Shown: positions 12,185-25,952 of the stretch, piece after piece | How positions within the stretch are numbered: the stretch's first letter is position 1 | Layout of the letters: every line of letters begins with the position of its first letter | Program-made: the position numbers and the translations under genes | DNA from: Aristolochia californica | Taxonomy: Eukaryota; Streptophyta; Magnoliopsida; Piperales; Aristolochiaceae | Assembly (NCBI GenBank): GCA_029961685.1 | Contig: JARWKL010000008.1 | Coordinates: 14,107,981 to 14,171,980 of the forward strand | DNA: 64,000 nt | Direction of reading: 5' to 3' | The notes under the pieces: generated by a model | Told to the model about the DNA's origin: nothing | The model's input: only the letters and a program-made list of their open reading frames with translations | The model's database searches: none

Positions 12185-15100
12185 GATCTACATTTGCTTG
12201 ATCTTTTTGTTTACGAGAAAACTAGGAGAGTGAAAAACTCAAGTTTGAAAAAAAAAATTGAACATCCAAAATGGAAATGCACAAATGCTAAGAGAGATAA
12301 TTCCAAAAATTATCTGTGATTTTTAGATCCACTTTTTGTAAAATTTGAAAAAAGTGGGTTGTTTGGCTCTGGTATATATGAAACCGCACGTTAACAGGAG
12401 AATTTTAATTTTTTCTACTCTTTGAATTTTTTTTATCATTAGGTCATTTGCATCTTCAACATGTTTCTGGCTTGCATATCCACCACATTTAAAACATGTT
12501 ATGATCAATTAAAAATCTCTTTCTTATAAAATTCCACCAAGCTATCTGGGGTAGAACAAGTGCAATTTCCCCAACATGGGTAACAAAACTTTGGTGTTCA
12601 TTTTTAGTGGGTGAAAATATTTTTCTTCATACACATTTATTATAGTTTTCAAATTCTTTTACTTACATAAACGCTAAAATTTTCATTTTATTGTGATCTA
12701 TATTTGCCTTATCTTTTTCTTTTATGAGAAAAGTGGGAGAGTGAAAAACTCAAGTTTGAAAAACAAAACTGAACATCTAAAATGGAAATGCACAAATGCT
12801 GAGAGAGATAATTCTAAAAACAATCTGTGATTTTTTAGGTCCGCATTTTGTCAAGTAGGCAAAAAGTGGGTTGTTTGGCTCTGGTAAATATCCCACCGCA
12901 CGTTAACTTGAGAATTTTAATTTTTTCTACTCAAATTTTTGGATCATTAGGTCATTTGCATGTTCAACATGTTTCTGGCATGCATATCCATCACATTTGA
13001 AACATGATAGGATCAATTAGAAATCTCTTTCTTAGAAAAGTCCACCAAGCTATCTGGGGTTGTACTAGTGAAATTTCCCCAACGTGGATAAAAAACATTG
13101 GTGTTCATTTTTAGTGGGTGAAAATAATTTTCTTCACTCACATTTATTATAGTTTTCAAATTCTTTTGCATACATAAACTCTAAAATTTTCATTTTGTTG
13201 TGATCTATATTTGCCTTATCTTTTTGTTTACGAGAAAACTGGGAGAGTGAAAAACTCATGTTTGAAAAAAAAAAATGAACATCCAAAATGGAAATACACA
13301 AATGCTAAGAGAGATAATTCCAAAAAGTATCTGTAATTTATTAGGTCCGCCTTTTGTCAAATAGACAAAAAGTGGGTTGTTTGGCTCTAGTAAATATCCC
13401 ACCGCACGTTTACTTGAGAATTTTAATTTTTTCTACTCCTTGTAATTTTTGGATCATTAGGTCATTTGCATCTTTAACATGTTTCTGGCTTGCATATCCA
13501 CCAAATTTAAAACATGTTTGGATTAATTAGAAATCTCTTTCTTATTAAATTCCACCAAGCTATTTGGGGTTGTACTAGTGAAATTTCCCCAACGTGGATA
13601 ACAAAACTTTGGTGTTCATTTTTAGTACGTGAAAATAGATTTCTTCACTCACATTTCTTGTAGTTTTCAAATTCTTTTGTATACATAAACTCTAAAATTT
13701 TCATTTTGTTGTGATCTATATTTGCTTTATCTTTTTGTTTACGAGAAAACTTGGAGAGTGGAAAACTCAAGTTTGAAAAAAAAAATTGAACATCCAACAT
13801 GGAAATGCACAAATGCTAAGAGAGATAATTCCAAAAAGTATATATGATTTATTAGGGCCGCTTTTTGTAAAATAGGCAAAAAGTGGGTTGTTTTGCTCCA
13901 GTAAATATCCCACCGCACGTTTACTTGAGAATTTTAATTTTTTCTACTCCTTGAAATTTTTGGATCATGAGGTCATTTGCATCTTCAACATGTTTCTGGC
14001 ATGCATATCCACCACATTTAAAGCATGTTAGGATCAATTATAAATCTCTTTCTTAAAAAAATCCACCAAGCTATCTGCGGTTGTACTAGTGGAATTTCCA
14101 CAACGTGGATGACAAAACTTTGGTGTTCATTTTTAGTGTGTAAAAATAATTTTCTTCACTCACATTTATTAAAGTTTTTAAATTCTTTTGCATGCATAAA
14201 TTCTAAAATTTTCATTTTGTTGTGATCTATATTTGCCTTATGGTTTTGTTTAGGATAAAATTGGGTGAGTGAAAAACTCAAATTTGAAAAAAAAAATTTG
14301 AACATCCAAAATATAATTGCACAAATGCTGAGTGAGATAATTCCAAAAAGGATCCGTGATTTTTTGGGGCTAGTTTTTGAAAAATAGGAAAAAAGTGGGT
14401 TGTTTGGCTCTGGTAAATATCCCACCGCACGTTAACTTGAGAATTTTAATTTTTTCTACTCGAAATTATTGGATCTTTACATCATTTGAATCTTCAACAT
14501 GTTTCTGGCATACATATCCACCACATTTAAAACATTTTAGGATCAATTAGAAATCTCTTTCTAGTAAAATTCCACCATGTTATCTAGAGTTGTACTAATG
14601 GAATTTCCCAACGTGGATAACTAAACTTTGGTGTTCTTTTTTAGAGGGTGAAAATAATTTTCTTCACTCACATTTATTATAGTTTTCAAATTATTTTTCA
14701 TTAATAAACTCTAAAATTTTCATTTTGTTGTGATCTATATTTGCCTTCTCTTTTTGTTTACGAGAAAACTGGGAGTGTGAAAAACCCAAGTTTGAAAAAA
14801 AAAATTGAACGTCCAAAATGGAAATGCACAAATGCTGAGAGAGATAATTCTAAAAAGTACCGGTGATTTTTTATGTCCGCTTTTTGTTAAATAGGCAAAA
14901 AGTGGGTTGTTTGGCTCTGGTAAATATTAACCGCACGTTAACTTGAGAATTTTAATTTTTTCTACTCCTTGAAATTTTTGAATAATTAGGTCATTTGCAT
15001 CTTCAACATGTTTCTGGCATGTATATCCACCACATTTAAAACATGTTAGGATCAATTAGAAATCTCTTTCTTATAAAATTCCCCCAAGCAATCAGGGGTT

Positions 15101-16249
15101 GTACTTGTGGAATTTCCCCAACGTGGATAACAAAACTTTGGTGTTCATTTCTAGTGCATGGAAATAATTTTCTTCACTCACATTTATTTTAGTTTTGCAT
15201 ACATAAACTCTAAAATTTTCATTTCGTTGTGATTTATATTTGCCTTATATTTTTGTTTACGAGAAAACTGGGAGAGTGAAAAACTCAAGTTTGAAAAAAA
15301 AAATTAAACATACATAATGGAAATACACAAATGCTAAGAGAAATAATTCCAAAAAGTAACTGTGATTTTTTAGGTCCGCTTTTTGTAAAATTGACAAAAA
15401 GTGGGTTGTTTGGCTCCGGTAATTATACCATCGTACGTTAACTTGAGAATTTTAATTTTTTCTACTCCTTGAAATTTTTGGAGCATTAGGTCATTTGCAT
15501 CTTCAACATGTTTCTTGCATGCATATCCACCACATTTAAAACATGTTAGGATCAAGTAGAAATCCCTTTCTTATAACATTCCACCAAGCTATCTGGGGTT
15601 GTACTAGTGGAATTTCCAAAACGTAGATAACAAAACTTTGGTGTTCATTTTTAGTGCGTGAAAACAATTTTCTTCACTCACATTTATTATAGTTTTCAAA
15701 TTCGTTTCCATACATAAACTCAAAAATTTTCATTTTGTTGTGATCTATATTTACCTTATCTTTTTTTTTAAGAGAAAACTGGGAGAGTGAAAAACTCAAA
15801 TTGGAAAAAAAAAATTTGAACATCCAAAATGGAAATGCACAAATGCTGAGAGAGATAATTCCAAAAAGGATCCATAGTTTTTTAGGTCAACTTTTTGAAA
15901 AATAGGAAAACAGTGGGTTGTTTGTCTCTGGTAATTATTTCACATCACGTTAACTTGAGAATTTTAATTTTTTCTACTCGAAATTTTTGAATCATTAGAT
16001 CATTTGCATCTTCAACATGTTTCTGGCATGCATATCCACCACATTTAAAACATGTTAGGATCAATTAAAAATCACTTTCGTATAAAAATACACCAAGCTA
16101 TCTGGGGTTGTACTAGTGGAATTTCCCCAACATGGATAACAACACTTCGGTGTTCATTTTTAGTGTGTGAAAATAATTTCTTCACTCACATTTATTAAAG
16201 TTTTTAAACTCCTATGCATACATAAAGTCTAAAATTTTCATTTTGTTGT
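12185..16249. repeat. Satellite units, segment 4: second copy of the 7-unit block
   Basis: Unit starts are 12185, 12695, 13202, 13713, 14224, 14732, 15231 and 15742. This segment matches 4.5-8.0 kb as described for segment 2, with one extra unit around 13202-13712. The unit from 14732 shares the 499 bp length of its partner at 6636. The match ends near 16060: after that point the sequence reads AAAAATCACTTTCG, TAAAAATACACC and ATAACAACACTT, as in the 10.0 kb region, and no longer follows the 8.0 kb region. Confidence 0.88.
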
Positions 16250-19200
16250 GATCTATATTTGCCTTGTCTTTTATTTTACAAGAAAACTGGAAGAGTGAAA
16301 AACTGAAATTTGAAAAAAGAAAATTGAACATCCAAAATAGAATTGTAAAACTGATGAGAGAGATAATTCCAAAAGGGATCCGTGATTTTTTGGGTCCACT
16401 TTTCCAAAAATAGGAAAAATGTGGGTTGTTTGGCTCTGGTAAATATCCCACCGCATTAACTTGAGAATTTTTATTTTTTCTACTCGAAATTTTTGGATCT
16501 TTAGGTCATTTGCTTCTTCAACATATTTCTGGCATGCATATCCACCACATTTAAAACATGTTTGGATCAATTAGAAATCTCTTTGTTATAAAATTACACC
16601 AAGCTATCTGGAGTTGTACTAGTGGAATTTCCCCAACGTGGATAACAAAACTTTGGTGTTCTTTTTTTGTGCAACAAAATAATTTTCTTCACTCACATTT
16701 ATTATTGTTTTCAAATTCTTTTTCATACATAAACTCTAAAATTTTCATTTTGTTGTTATCTATATTTGCCTTATCTTTATGTTTACGAGAAAACTGGGAG
16801 AGTGAAAAAATCAAGTTTGAAAAAAAAAATTGAACGTCCAAAATGGAAATGCACAAATGCTAAGAGAGATAATTCCAAAAAGTACCTGTGATTTTTTAGG
16901 TCCACTTTTTGTTAAATAGGCAAAAAGTGGGTTGTTTGGCTCTGGAAAAAATCCCACCGTACTTTAACTTGAGAATTTTAATTTTTTCTACTCCTTGAAA
17001 TTTTTGGGTCATTAGGTCATTTGCATCTTCAACAAGTTTCTGACATGCATATCCACCACATTTAAAACATGTTAGGATCAATTAGAAATCTCTTTCTTAT
17101 AAATTTCAACCAAGCTATCTTGGGGTTGTACTAGTGGAATTTCCCCATCGTGGATAACAAAAATTGGTGTTCATTTTTAGTGCGAGAAAATAATTTTCTT
17201 CACTCACATTTACGATTCTCTTCAAATTCTTTTGCATACATAAACTCTAAAATTTTCAATTTTTTGTGATCTGTATTTGCCTTATCTTTTTGTTTACGAG
17301 AAAACAGGGAGAGTGAAAAACTCAAGTTTGAAAAAACAATTGAACATCCAAAATGGAAATGCATAAATGCTGAGAGAGATAATTCCTAAAAGTCTCTATG
17401 ATTATTTAGGTCCGCTTTTTGTAAAATAGGCAAAAAGTTGGTCGTTTGGCTCTGCTAAATATCCCACCACACGTTAACTTGAGAATTTTAAGTTTTTCTA
17501 CTCCTTGAAATTTTTGGATCATTAGGTCATTTACATCTTAAACATGTTTCTGGTTTGCATATCCACCACATTTAAAACATGTTATGATCAGTTAGAAATC
17601 TCTTTCTTATAAAATTCCACCAAGCTATCTGGGGTTGTACTAGTGGAATTTCCCCAACGTGGATAACAAAACTTTGTTGTTCATTTTTAGTGTGTGAAAA
17701 TAATTTTCATCACTCACATTTATTATAGTTTTCAAATTCTTTTGCTATATTAAATCTAAAATTTTCATTTTGTTGTGATCTATATTTGCCTTATCTTTTT
17801 ATTTACGACAAAACTGGGAGAGTGAAAAACTCAAGTTTGACAAAAAAATTTGAACATCCAAAATGGAAATGCATAAATGCTAAGAGAGATAATTCCAAAA
17901 AGTACCTGTGATTTTTTTGGTCCACTTTTTGTTAAATAGGCAAAAAGTGGGTTGTTTGGCTCTGGAAAAAATCCCACCGCACTTTAACTTGAGAATTTTA
18001 ATTTTTTCTACTCCTTGAAATTTTTGGGTCATTAGGTCATTTGCATCTTCAACAAGTTTCTGGCATGCATATCCACCACATTTAAAACATGTTAGGATCA
18101 ATTAGAAATCTCTTTCTTATAAATTTCAACCAAGCTATCTTGGGGTTGTACTAGTGGAATTTCCCCATCGTGGATAACAAAAATTGGTGTTCATTTTTAG
18201 TGCGAGAAAATAATTTTCTTCACTCACATTTACGATTCTCTTCAAATTCTTTTGCATACATAAACTCTAAAATTTTCAATTTTGTGTGATCTGTATTTGC
18301 CTTATCTTTTTGTTTACGAGAAAACAGGGAGAGTGAAAAACTCAAGTTTGAAAAAAAAATTGAACATCCAAAATGGAAATGCATAAATGCTGAGAGAGAT
18401 AATTCCTAAAAGTCTCTATGATTATTTAGGTCCGCTTTTTGTAAAATAGGCAAAAAGTGGGTCGTTTGGCTCTGCTAAATATCCCACCACACGTTAACTT
18501 GAGAATTTTAAGTTTTTCTACTCCTTGAAATTTTTGGATCATTAGGTCATTTACATCTTAAACATGTTTCTGGTTTGCATATCCACCACATTTAAAACAT
18601 GTTATGATCAGTTAGAAATCTCTTTCTTATAAAATTCCACCAAGCTATCTGGGGTTGTACTAGTGGAATTTCCCCAACGTGGATAAGAAAACTTTGCTGT
18701 TCATTTTTAGTGCGTGAAAATAATTTTCATCACTCACATTTATTATAGTTTTCAAATTCTTTTGCTATCATAAAATCTAAAATTTTCATTTTGTTGTGAT
18801 CTATATTTGCCTTATCTTTTTATTTACGACAAAACTGGGAGAGTGAAAAACTCAAGTTTGAAAAAGAAAAATTGAACAACCAAAATGGAAACGTAGAAAT
18901 GCTGAGAGAGATAATTCCAAAAAGTATCTCTAAATTTTTAGGTTCGCTTTTTTTAAAACAGGAAAAATGGGATTGTTTGGCTCTGATAAATATCCCACCG
19001 CACGTTAACTGGAGAATTTTAATTTTTTCTACACCTTGAAATTTTTGGATCATTAGGTCATTTGCATCTTCAAAATGTTTCTGGCATGGCTATCCACCAT
19101 ATTTAAAACATGTTACGATCAATTAGAAATCTCTTTCTTATAAAATTCCACCCAGCTATTTGGGGTTGTACTAGTGGAATTTCCCCAACGTGGATAACTA

Positions 19201-20842
19201 AAGTTTGGTGTTAATTTTTAGTGCGTGAAAATAATTTTCATCACTCACATTTATTATAGTTTTCAAATTCTTTTGCATACATAAACTCTAAAATTTTGAT
19301 TTTGTTGTTATCTATATTTGCCTTTATCATTTTGTTTAGGACAAATTTGGGAGAGTGAAAAACTCAAGTTTGAAAATAAAAAAATTGATCATCCAAAATG
19401 GAATTGCACTAATGCTGAGAGATATAATTCATAAAAGTATCTGTGATTTTTTAGGTTCGCTTTTCGTAAAATAGACAAAGAGTGGGTTGTGTGGCTCTGC
19501 TAAATATCCCACCGCACGTTAACTTGAGAATTTTAATTTTTTCTACTCCTTGAAATTTTTGGATAATTAGGTCACTTACATCTTCATCATGTTTCTATCA
19601 CGCTAATCCACCCCATTTAAAACATGTTAGGAACACTTAGAAATCTCTTTCTTGTAAAATTCCACCAAGCAATCTGGGGTTGTACTAGTGGAATTTCCCC
19701 AACTTGGATAACAAAACTTTGGTGTTCATTTTTAGTGCGTGAAAATAATTTTCTTTACTCACTTTTATTATAGTTTTCAAATATTTTGCATACATAAACT
19801 CTAAAATTTTCATTTTGTTGTGATCTATAATTGCCTTATCTTTTTGTTTACGTGAAAATTGGGAGAGACAAAAAGTCAAGTTTGAAAAAAAAATAGAACA
19901 TCCAAAATAGAAATGCACATATATTGAGAGAGATAATTCTAAAAAGTATCTGTGATTTTTTAGGTCTGCTTTTTGTAAAATAGGCAAAAAGTGTGTTGTT
20001 TGGCTCTGGTAAATATCCCACCGCACGTTAACTTGAGAATTTTAATTTTTTCTACTCCTTGAAATTTTTGGATCATTAAGTCATTTGCATCTTCAACATT
20101 TTTTTGGCATGCCTATCCACCACATTTAAAACATGTTAGGATCAATTAGAAATCTCTTTCTTATAAAATTCCACCAAGCTATTAAGGGTTGTACTAGAGG
20201 AATTTCCCCAACGTGGATAACAAAACTTTGGTGTTCATTTTTAGCGCGTGAAAATAATTTTCTTCACTCACATTTATTATAATTTTCAAATTCTTTCGCA
20301 TACATAAACTCAAAAATTTCCAATTTGTTGTGATCTATATTTGCCTAATCTTTTTGTTAGAGCGAAAATTGGGAGAGAGAAAAACTCAAGTTTGAAAAAA
20401 AAAATCGAACATCCAAAATGGAAATGCACATATTCTGAGAGAGATAATTCCAAAAAGTACCTGTGATTTTTTAGGTCCGTTTTTTTTAAAATAGGCAAAA
20501 AGTGGGTTGTTTGGCTCTGGTAAATATCCCACCGCACGTTAACTTGAGAATTTTAATTTTTTCTACTCCTTGGAATTTTTGGATCATTAGGTCATTTTCA
20601 TCATCAACATGTTTCTAGCATGCCAATCCACCACATTTAAAACATGTTAGGATCAATTAGAAATCTCTTTCTTATTAAATTCCACCAAGCTATCTGGGGT
20701 TGTACTAGTGGAATTTCCCCAACGTGGATAACAAAACTTTGGTGATAATTTTTAGTGCGTGAAAATAATTTTCTTCACTCACATTTATTATAGTTTTCAA
20801 ATTCTTTTGCATACATAAAATCTAAAATTTTCATTTTGTTGT
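16250..20842. repeat. Satellite units, segment 5 (9 units)
   Basis: Unit starts are 16250, 16757, 17268, 17777, 18288, 18798, 19309, 19822 and 20332. The segment opens with a copy of the 10.0-10.8 kb region, then holds a two-unit duplication (16859-18858). From about 18.85 kb on it resembles 33.48 kb onwards, at an offset of 29 units. Shared markers of that relation are GAAAAAGAAAAATTGAAC, GGATAACTAAAGTTTGGTG, TTGATCATCC and AGGAACA. Confidence 0.88.
16859..18858. repeat. Two-unit tandem duplication (~1020 bp period)
   Basis: 16859-17838 matches 17879-18858 at an offset of 1020 bp, nearly base for base with only scattered substitutions and small indels. Both copies share AGTACCTGTG, GAAAAAATCCCACCG, AACAAGTTTCTG, TTTACGATTCTCTTC, CTCTATGATTATTTAGG and GGCTCTGCTAAAT. 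None of these sits together in other units. The similarity ends where the second copy changes to GAAAAAGAAAAATTG. Confidence 0.88.
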
Positions 20843-23800
20843 TATCTATATTTGCCTTATCATTTTGTTTACGAGAAAACAGGGAGAGTGAAAAACTCAA
20901 GTTTGAAAATAAAAAAATTGAACATCCAAAACGGAAATGCACAAATGCTGAGAGACATAACTCCAAAAAGTTTCTGTGATGTTTTTGGTCCATTTTTTGT
21001 AAAATGGGCAAAAAGTGGATTGTTTGGCTCTGGTAAATATCCCACTGCACATTAACTTGAGAATTTTAATTTTTTCTACTCCCCTAAATTTTTGGATCAT
21101 TAGGTCATTTGCATGTTCAACATGTTTCTGGCAGGCATATCCACCACATTTAAAACATGTTAGGATCAATTAGAAATCTCTTTCTTATAAAATTCCACCA
21201 AGCTATCTGGGGTTGTACTACTGGAATTTCACCAACGTGGATAAAAAACTTTGGTGTTCATTTTTAGTGTGTCAAAATAATTTTCTTCACTCACATTTAT
21301 TATAGTTTTCAAATTCTTTTGCATACATAAACTCTAAAATTTTCATTTTCTTGTGATCTATATTTGCCTTATCTTTTTGTTTACGTGAAAATTGGGAGAG
21401 AGAAAAACTCAAGTTTGAAAAAAAAAAATTGAACATCCAAAATGGAAATTCACATATGTTGAGAGAGATAATTCCAAAAAGTATCTGTGATTTTTTAGGT
21501 CCGCTTTTTGTAAAATAGGCAAAAAGTGTGTGGTTTGGCTCTGGTAAATATCCCACCGCACGTTAACTTTCGAATTTTAATTTTTACTACTTCCTTGAAA
21601 TTTTTGGATCATTAGGTCATTTGCATCTTCAACATGTTTTCTACATGCATATCCACCACATTTAAAACATGTTAGGATTAATTAGAAATCTCTATCTTAT
21701 AAAATTCCACCAAGCTATCAGGGGTTGTACTAGAGGAATTTCTCCAACGTGGACAACAAAACTTTGGTGTTCATTTTTAGTGCGTGAAAATAATTTTCTT
21801 CATTCACATTTATTATAGTTTTAAAATTTTTTTGGATACATAAACTCTAAAATTTTCATTTTGTTGTGATCTATATTTGCCTTATCTTTTTGTTAGCGCG
21901 ATAATTGGGAGAGTGAAAAACTCAAGTTTGAAAAAAAAAAATAGAACATCCAAAACGGAAATGCACATATGCTGAGAAAGATAATTCCAAAAAGTATCTG
22001 TGATTTTTTAGGTCCGCTTTTTGTAGAATAGGCAAAAAGTGGGTTGTTTGGCTCTGGTAAATATCCCACCGCATATTAACTTGAGAATTTTAATTTTTTC
22101 TACTCGAAATTTTTTTATCATTAGGTCATTTGCATCTTCAACATGTTTCTGGCATGCATATCCACCACATTTAAAACATGTTAGGATCAAATAGAAATCT
22201 ATTTCTTATAAAATTCTACCCAGCTATCTTGGGGTTGTACGAGTAGAATTTCCCCATTGTGGATAACAAAACTTTTTTGTTCATTTTTAGTGTGTGAAAA
22301 TAATTTTCTTCACTCACATTTATTAAAGTTTTCAAATTCTTTTGCATACATAAACTCTAAAATTTTCATTTTGTTGTGATCTATATTTGCCTTATCTTTT
22401 TGTTTACGAGAAAACTGGGAGAGTGAAAAACTCAAGTTTCAACTAAAAAATTGAACATCCAAAATGGAAATGCACAAATGCTGAGAGAGATAATACCAAA
22501 AACTATCTGTGATTTTTTAGGTCAGCTTTTTTTAAAATAGGAAAAAAGTGGGTTTGTTTGGCCCTGGAAAATATCCCACCGCACGTTAACTTGAGAATTT
22601 TTATTTTTTCTACTCCTCAAAATTTGAGGATCATTAGGTCATTTGCATCTTCAACATGTTTCTGGCATGTATATCCACCACATTTAAAACATGTTAGGAT
22701 CAATAAGAAATCTCTTTCTTATAAAATCCCACCAAGCTCTCTGGGGTTGTACTAATGGAATTTCCCCAACATGGATAACAAAACTTTGGTGTTCATTTTT
22801 AGTGCATAAAAATAATTTTCTTCACACACATTTATTATCATTTTCAAATTCTTTTGCATACATAAACTCTAATATTTACATTTTGTTGTGATCTATATTT
22901 GCCTTATCTTTTTGTTTACGAGAAAATTGGGAGAGTGAAAAACTCAAGTTTGAAAAAAAAAATTGAACATCCAACATAGAAATGCACAAATGCTGAGAGA
23001 GATAATTCCAAAAAGTACCTGCGATTTTTTTAGGTCCGCTTTTTGTAAAATAGGCCAAAAGTGGGTTGTTTGGCTTTGGTAAATATCCCACCGCACGTTA
23101 ACTTGAGAATTTTAATTATTTCTACTCCCCTAAATTTTTGGATTATTAGGTCATTTGCATGTTCAACATGTTTCTGGCATGCATATCCACCACATTTAAA
23201 ACATGTTAGGATCAATTAGAAATCTTTTTGTTATAAAATTCCACCAAGCTATCTGGGGTTGTACTAATGGAATTTCCTCAACGTGGATAAAAAACTTTGG
23301 TGTTCATTTTAGTGCCTGAAAATAATTTTCTTCACTCACATTTATTATAGTTTTCAAATTCTTTTGCATAAATAAACTCTAAAATTTTCATTTTGTTGTG
23401 ATCAATATTTGCCTTATGTTTTTGTATACGAGAAAACTGGTAGAATGAAAAACTCAAGTTTGAAAATAAAAAAATTGAACATCCTCAATGAAAATGCACA
23501 AATGCTGAGAGATATAATTCCAAAAAGTATTTATGATTTTTTAGTTCCGCTTTTTGTAAAATAGGCAAAAATTGGGTTGTTTGGCTCTGGTAAATATCCC
23601 ACCGTACGTTAAATTGAGAATTTTAATTTTTCCTACTCCTTGAAATTTTTGGATCATTAGGTCATTTACATCTTCAACATGTTTCTAGCATGCATATCCA
23701 CCACATTTAATACATGTTAGGATCAATAAGAAATCTCTTTATTATAAAATTCCAACAAGCTATCTGGGGTTGTACTAGTGAAATTTCCCAAACGTGGATA

Positions 23801-25952
23801 ACAAAACATTGGTGTTCATTTTTAGTGCGTGAAAATAATTTTCTTCACTCACATTTTTTACAGTTTTCAAATTCTTTTGAATACATAAACTGTAAAATTT
23901 TCATTTTGTTGTGTTCTATATTTGCCTTTCTTTTTGTTTACGAAAAAACTGGGAAAGTGAAAAACTGCAGTTTGAAAAAAAAAAATTTAACATCCAAAAT
24001 GGAAATACACAAATACTGAGAGAGATAATTCCAAAAAGTATCAGTGATTTTTTAGGTCAGCTTTTTGTAAAGTAGCCAAAAAGTGGGTTGTTTGGCTCAG
24101 GTAAATATCCCACCGCAAGTTAACTTGAGAATTTTAATTTTTTCTACTCGAAATTTTTGGATCATAAGGTCATTTGCATCTTCAATATGTTTCTGACATG
24201 CCTATCCACCACATTTAAAACATATCAGGATCAATTAGAAATCTCTTTCTTATAAAATTCCACCAAGCTATCTGGGGTTGTACTAGTGGAATTTACCCAA
24301 AGTGGATAACAAAACTTTGGTGTTCATTTTTAGTGCGTGAAAATAATTTCCATCATTCACATTTATTATAGTATTCAAATTCTTTTGCATACATAAACTC
24401 TAAAATTTTCATTATGTTGTGATCTATATTTGCCTTTCTTTTTGTTTACGTGAAAACAGGGAGAAAGAAAAACTCAAGTTTGAAAAAAAAAAATTGACCA
24501 TCCAAAATTGAAATGCACAAATGCTGAGAGAGATAATTCCAAAAAGTATCTGTGATTTTTTAGGTCCGCTTTTTGTAAAATAGGCAAAAGTGGGTTGTTT
24601 GGCTCTTGTAAATATCCCACCGCACGTTAACTTGAGAATTTTACTTTTTTTTACTCCTAGAAATTTTTGGATCATTAGGTCATTTGCATCTTCAACATTT
24701 TTCTGGCATGCCTATCCACTACATTTAAATGATGTTAGGATCAATTAGAAATCTCTTTCGTATAAAATTCACCCAGCTATCTTGGGTTGTACTAGTGGAA
24801 TTTCCCCAAAGTGGATAACAAAACTTTGGTGTTCATTTTTTGTGTGTTAAAATAATTTTAATCATTCACATTTTATATAGTTTTCAAATTCTTTTGCATA
24901 CATAAACTCTAAAATTTTTATTTTTTTGTGATCTATATTTGCCTTATCTTTTTGTTTACGAGAAAACAGGGAGAGTGAAAAACTCCAGTTTGAAAAAAAA
25001 AAATTGAACATCCAAAATGGAAATGCACAAATGCTGAGAGAGATAATTCCAAAAAGTATCTGCGATTTTTTTGGACCACTTTTATTAAAATAAGCAAAAA
25101 GTGGGTTGTTTGGCTCTGGTAAATATCCCACCGCACGTTAACTTGAGAATTTTAATTTTTTCTACTCCCCTAAATTTTTGGATCATTAGGTCATTTGCAT
25201 GTTCAACATGTTTCTGCCAGGCATATCCACCACATTTAAAACATGTTAGGATCAATTAGAAATCTCTTTCTTATAAAATTCCACCAAGCTATCTGGGGTT
25301 GTACTACTGGAATTTCACCAACGTGGATAAAAAACTTTGGTGTTCATTTTTAGTGTGTCAAAATAATTTTCTTCACTCACATTTATTATAGTTTTCAAAT
25401 TCTTTTGCATACATAAACTCTAAAATTTTCATTTTCTTGTGATCTATATTTGCCTTATCTTTTTGTTTACGAGAAAACTGGTAGATTGAAAAACTCAAGT
25501 TTGAAAAAAAAAATTGAACATCCAAAATGGAAATGCACAAATGCTGAGAGACATAATTCCAAAAAGTATCTGTGATTTTTTAGGTCCGCTTTTTGTAAAA
25601 TTGGCAATAAGTGGGTTGTTTGGCTCTGGTAAAATATCCCACCGCTCGTTAACTTGAGAATTTTAATTTTTTCTACTCCTTGAAATTTTTGGATCATTAG
25701 GTCATTTTCATCTTCAACATGTTTCTGGCATGCATATCCACCACATTTTAAACTTGTTAGGATCAATTAGAAATCTCTTTCTAAAAAAATTCCATCAAGC
25801 TATCTGGGGTTGTACTTGAGGAATTTTCCCAACGTGGATAACAAAACTGTGGTGTTCATTTTTAGTGCATGAAAATAATTTTCTTCACTCACTTTTATTA
25901 CATTTTTCAAATTCTTTTGCATACATAAACTCTAAAATTTTCATTTTGTTGT
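20843..25952. repeat. Satellite units, segment 6 (10 units)
   Basis: Unit starts are 20843, 21355, 21868, 22378, 22890, 23400, 23913, 24421, 24930 and 25441. A CCCCTAAATTTTTGG variant, replacing the usual CCTTGAAATTTTTGG, occurs at 21081, 23127 and 25167, which is every fourth unit. The stretch 22.05-23.1 kb matches 36.4-37.4 kb; both have TAGAATTTCCCCATTGTGG or a close variant, the CAACTAAAAAATTG or GAACTAAAAAATTG tract, and GATAATACCA. Confidence 0.88.
21081..21385. repeat. ~305 bp patch nearly identical to 25167-25471
   Basis: Over about 305 bp this stretch and 25167-25471 agree almost perfectly; I see one clear difference (CTGGCAGG against CTGCCAGG). They share TACTACTGGAATTTCACC, ATAAAAAACTTTGG, TAGTGTGTCAAAATAA and TTTTCTTGTGATC. 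On both sides the two regions fall back to ordinary unit-to-unit divergence. The patch is shorter than one unit, and the copies lie 4086 bp (8 units) apart. Confidence 0.85.
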
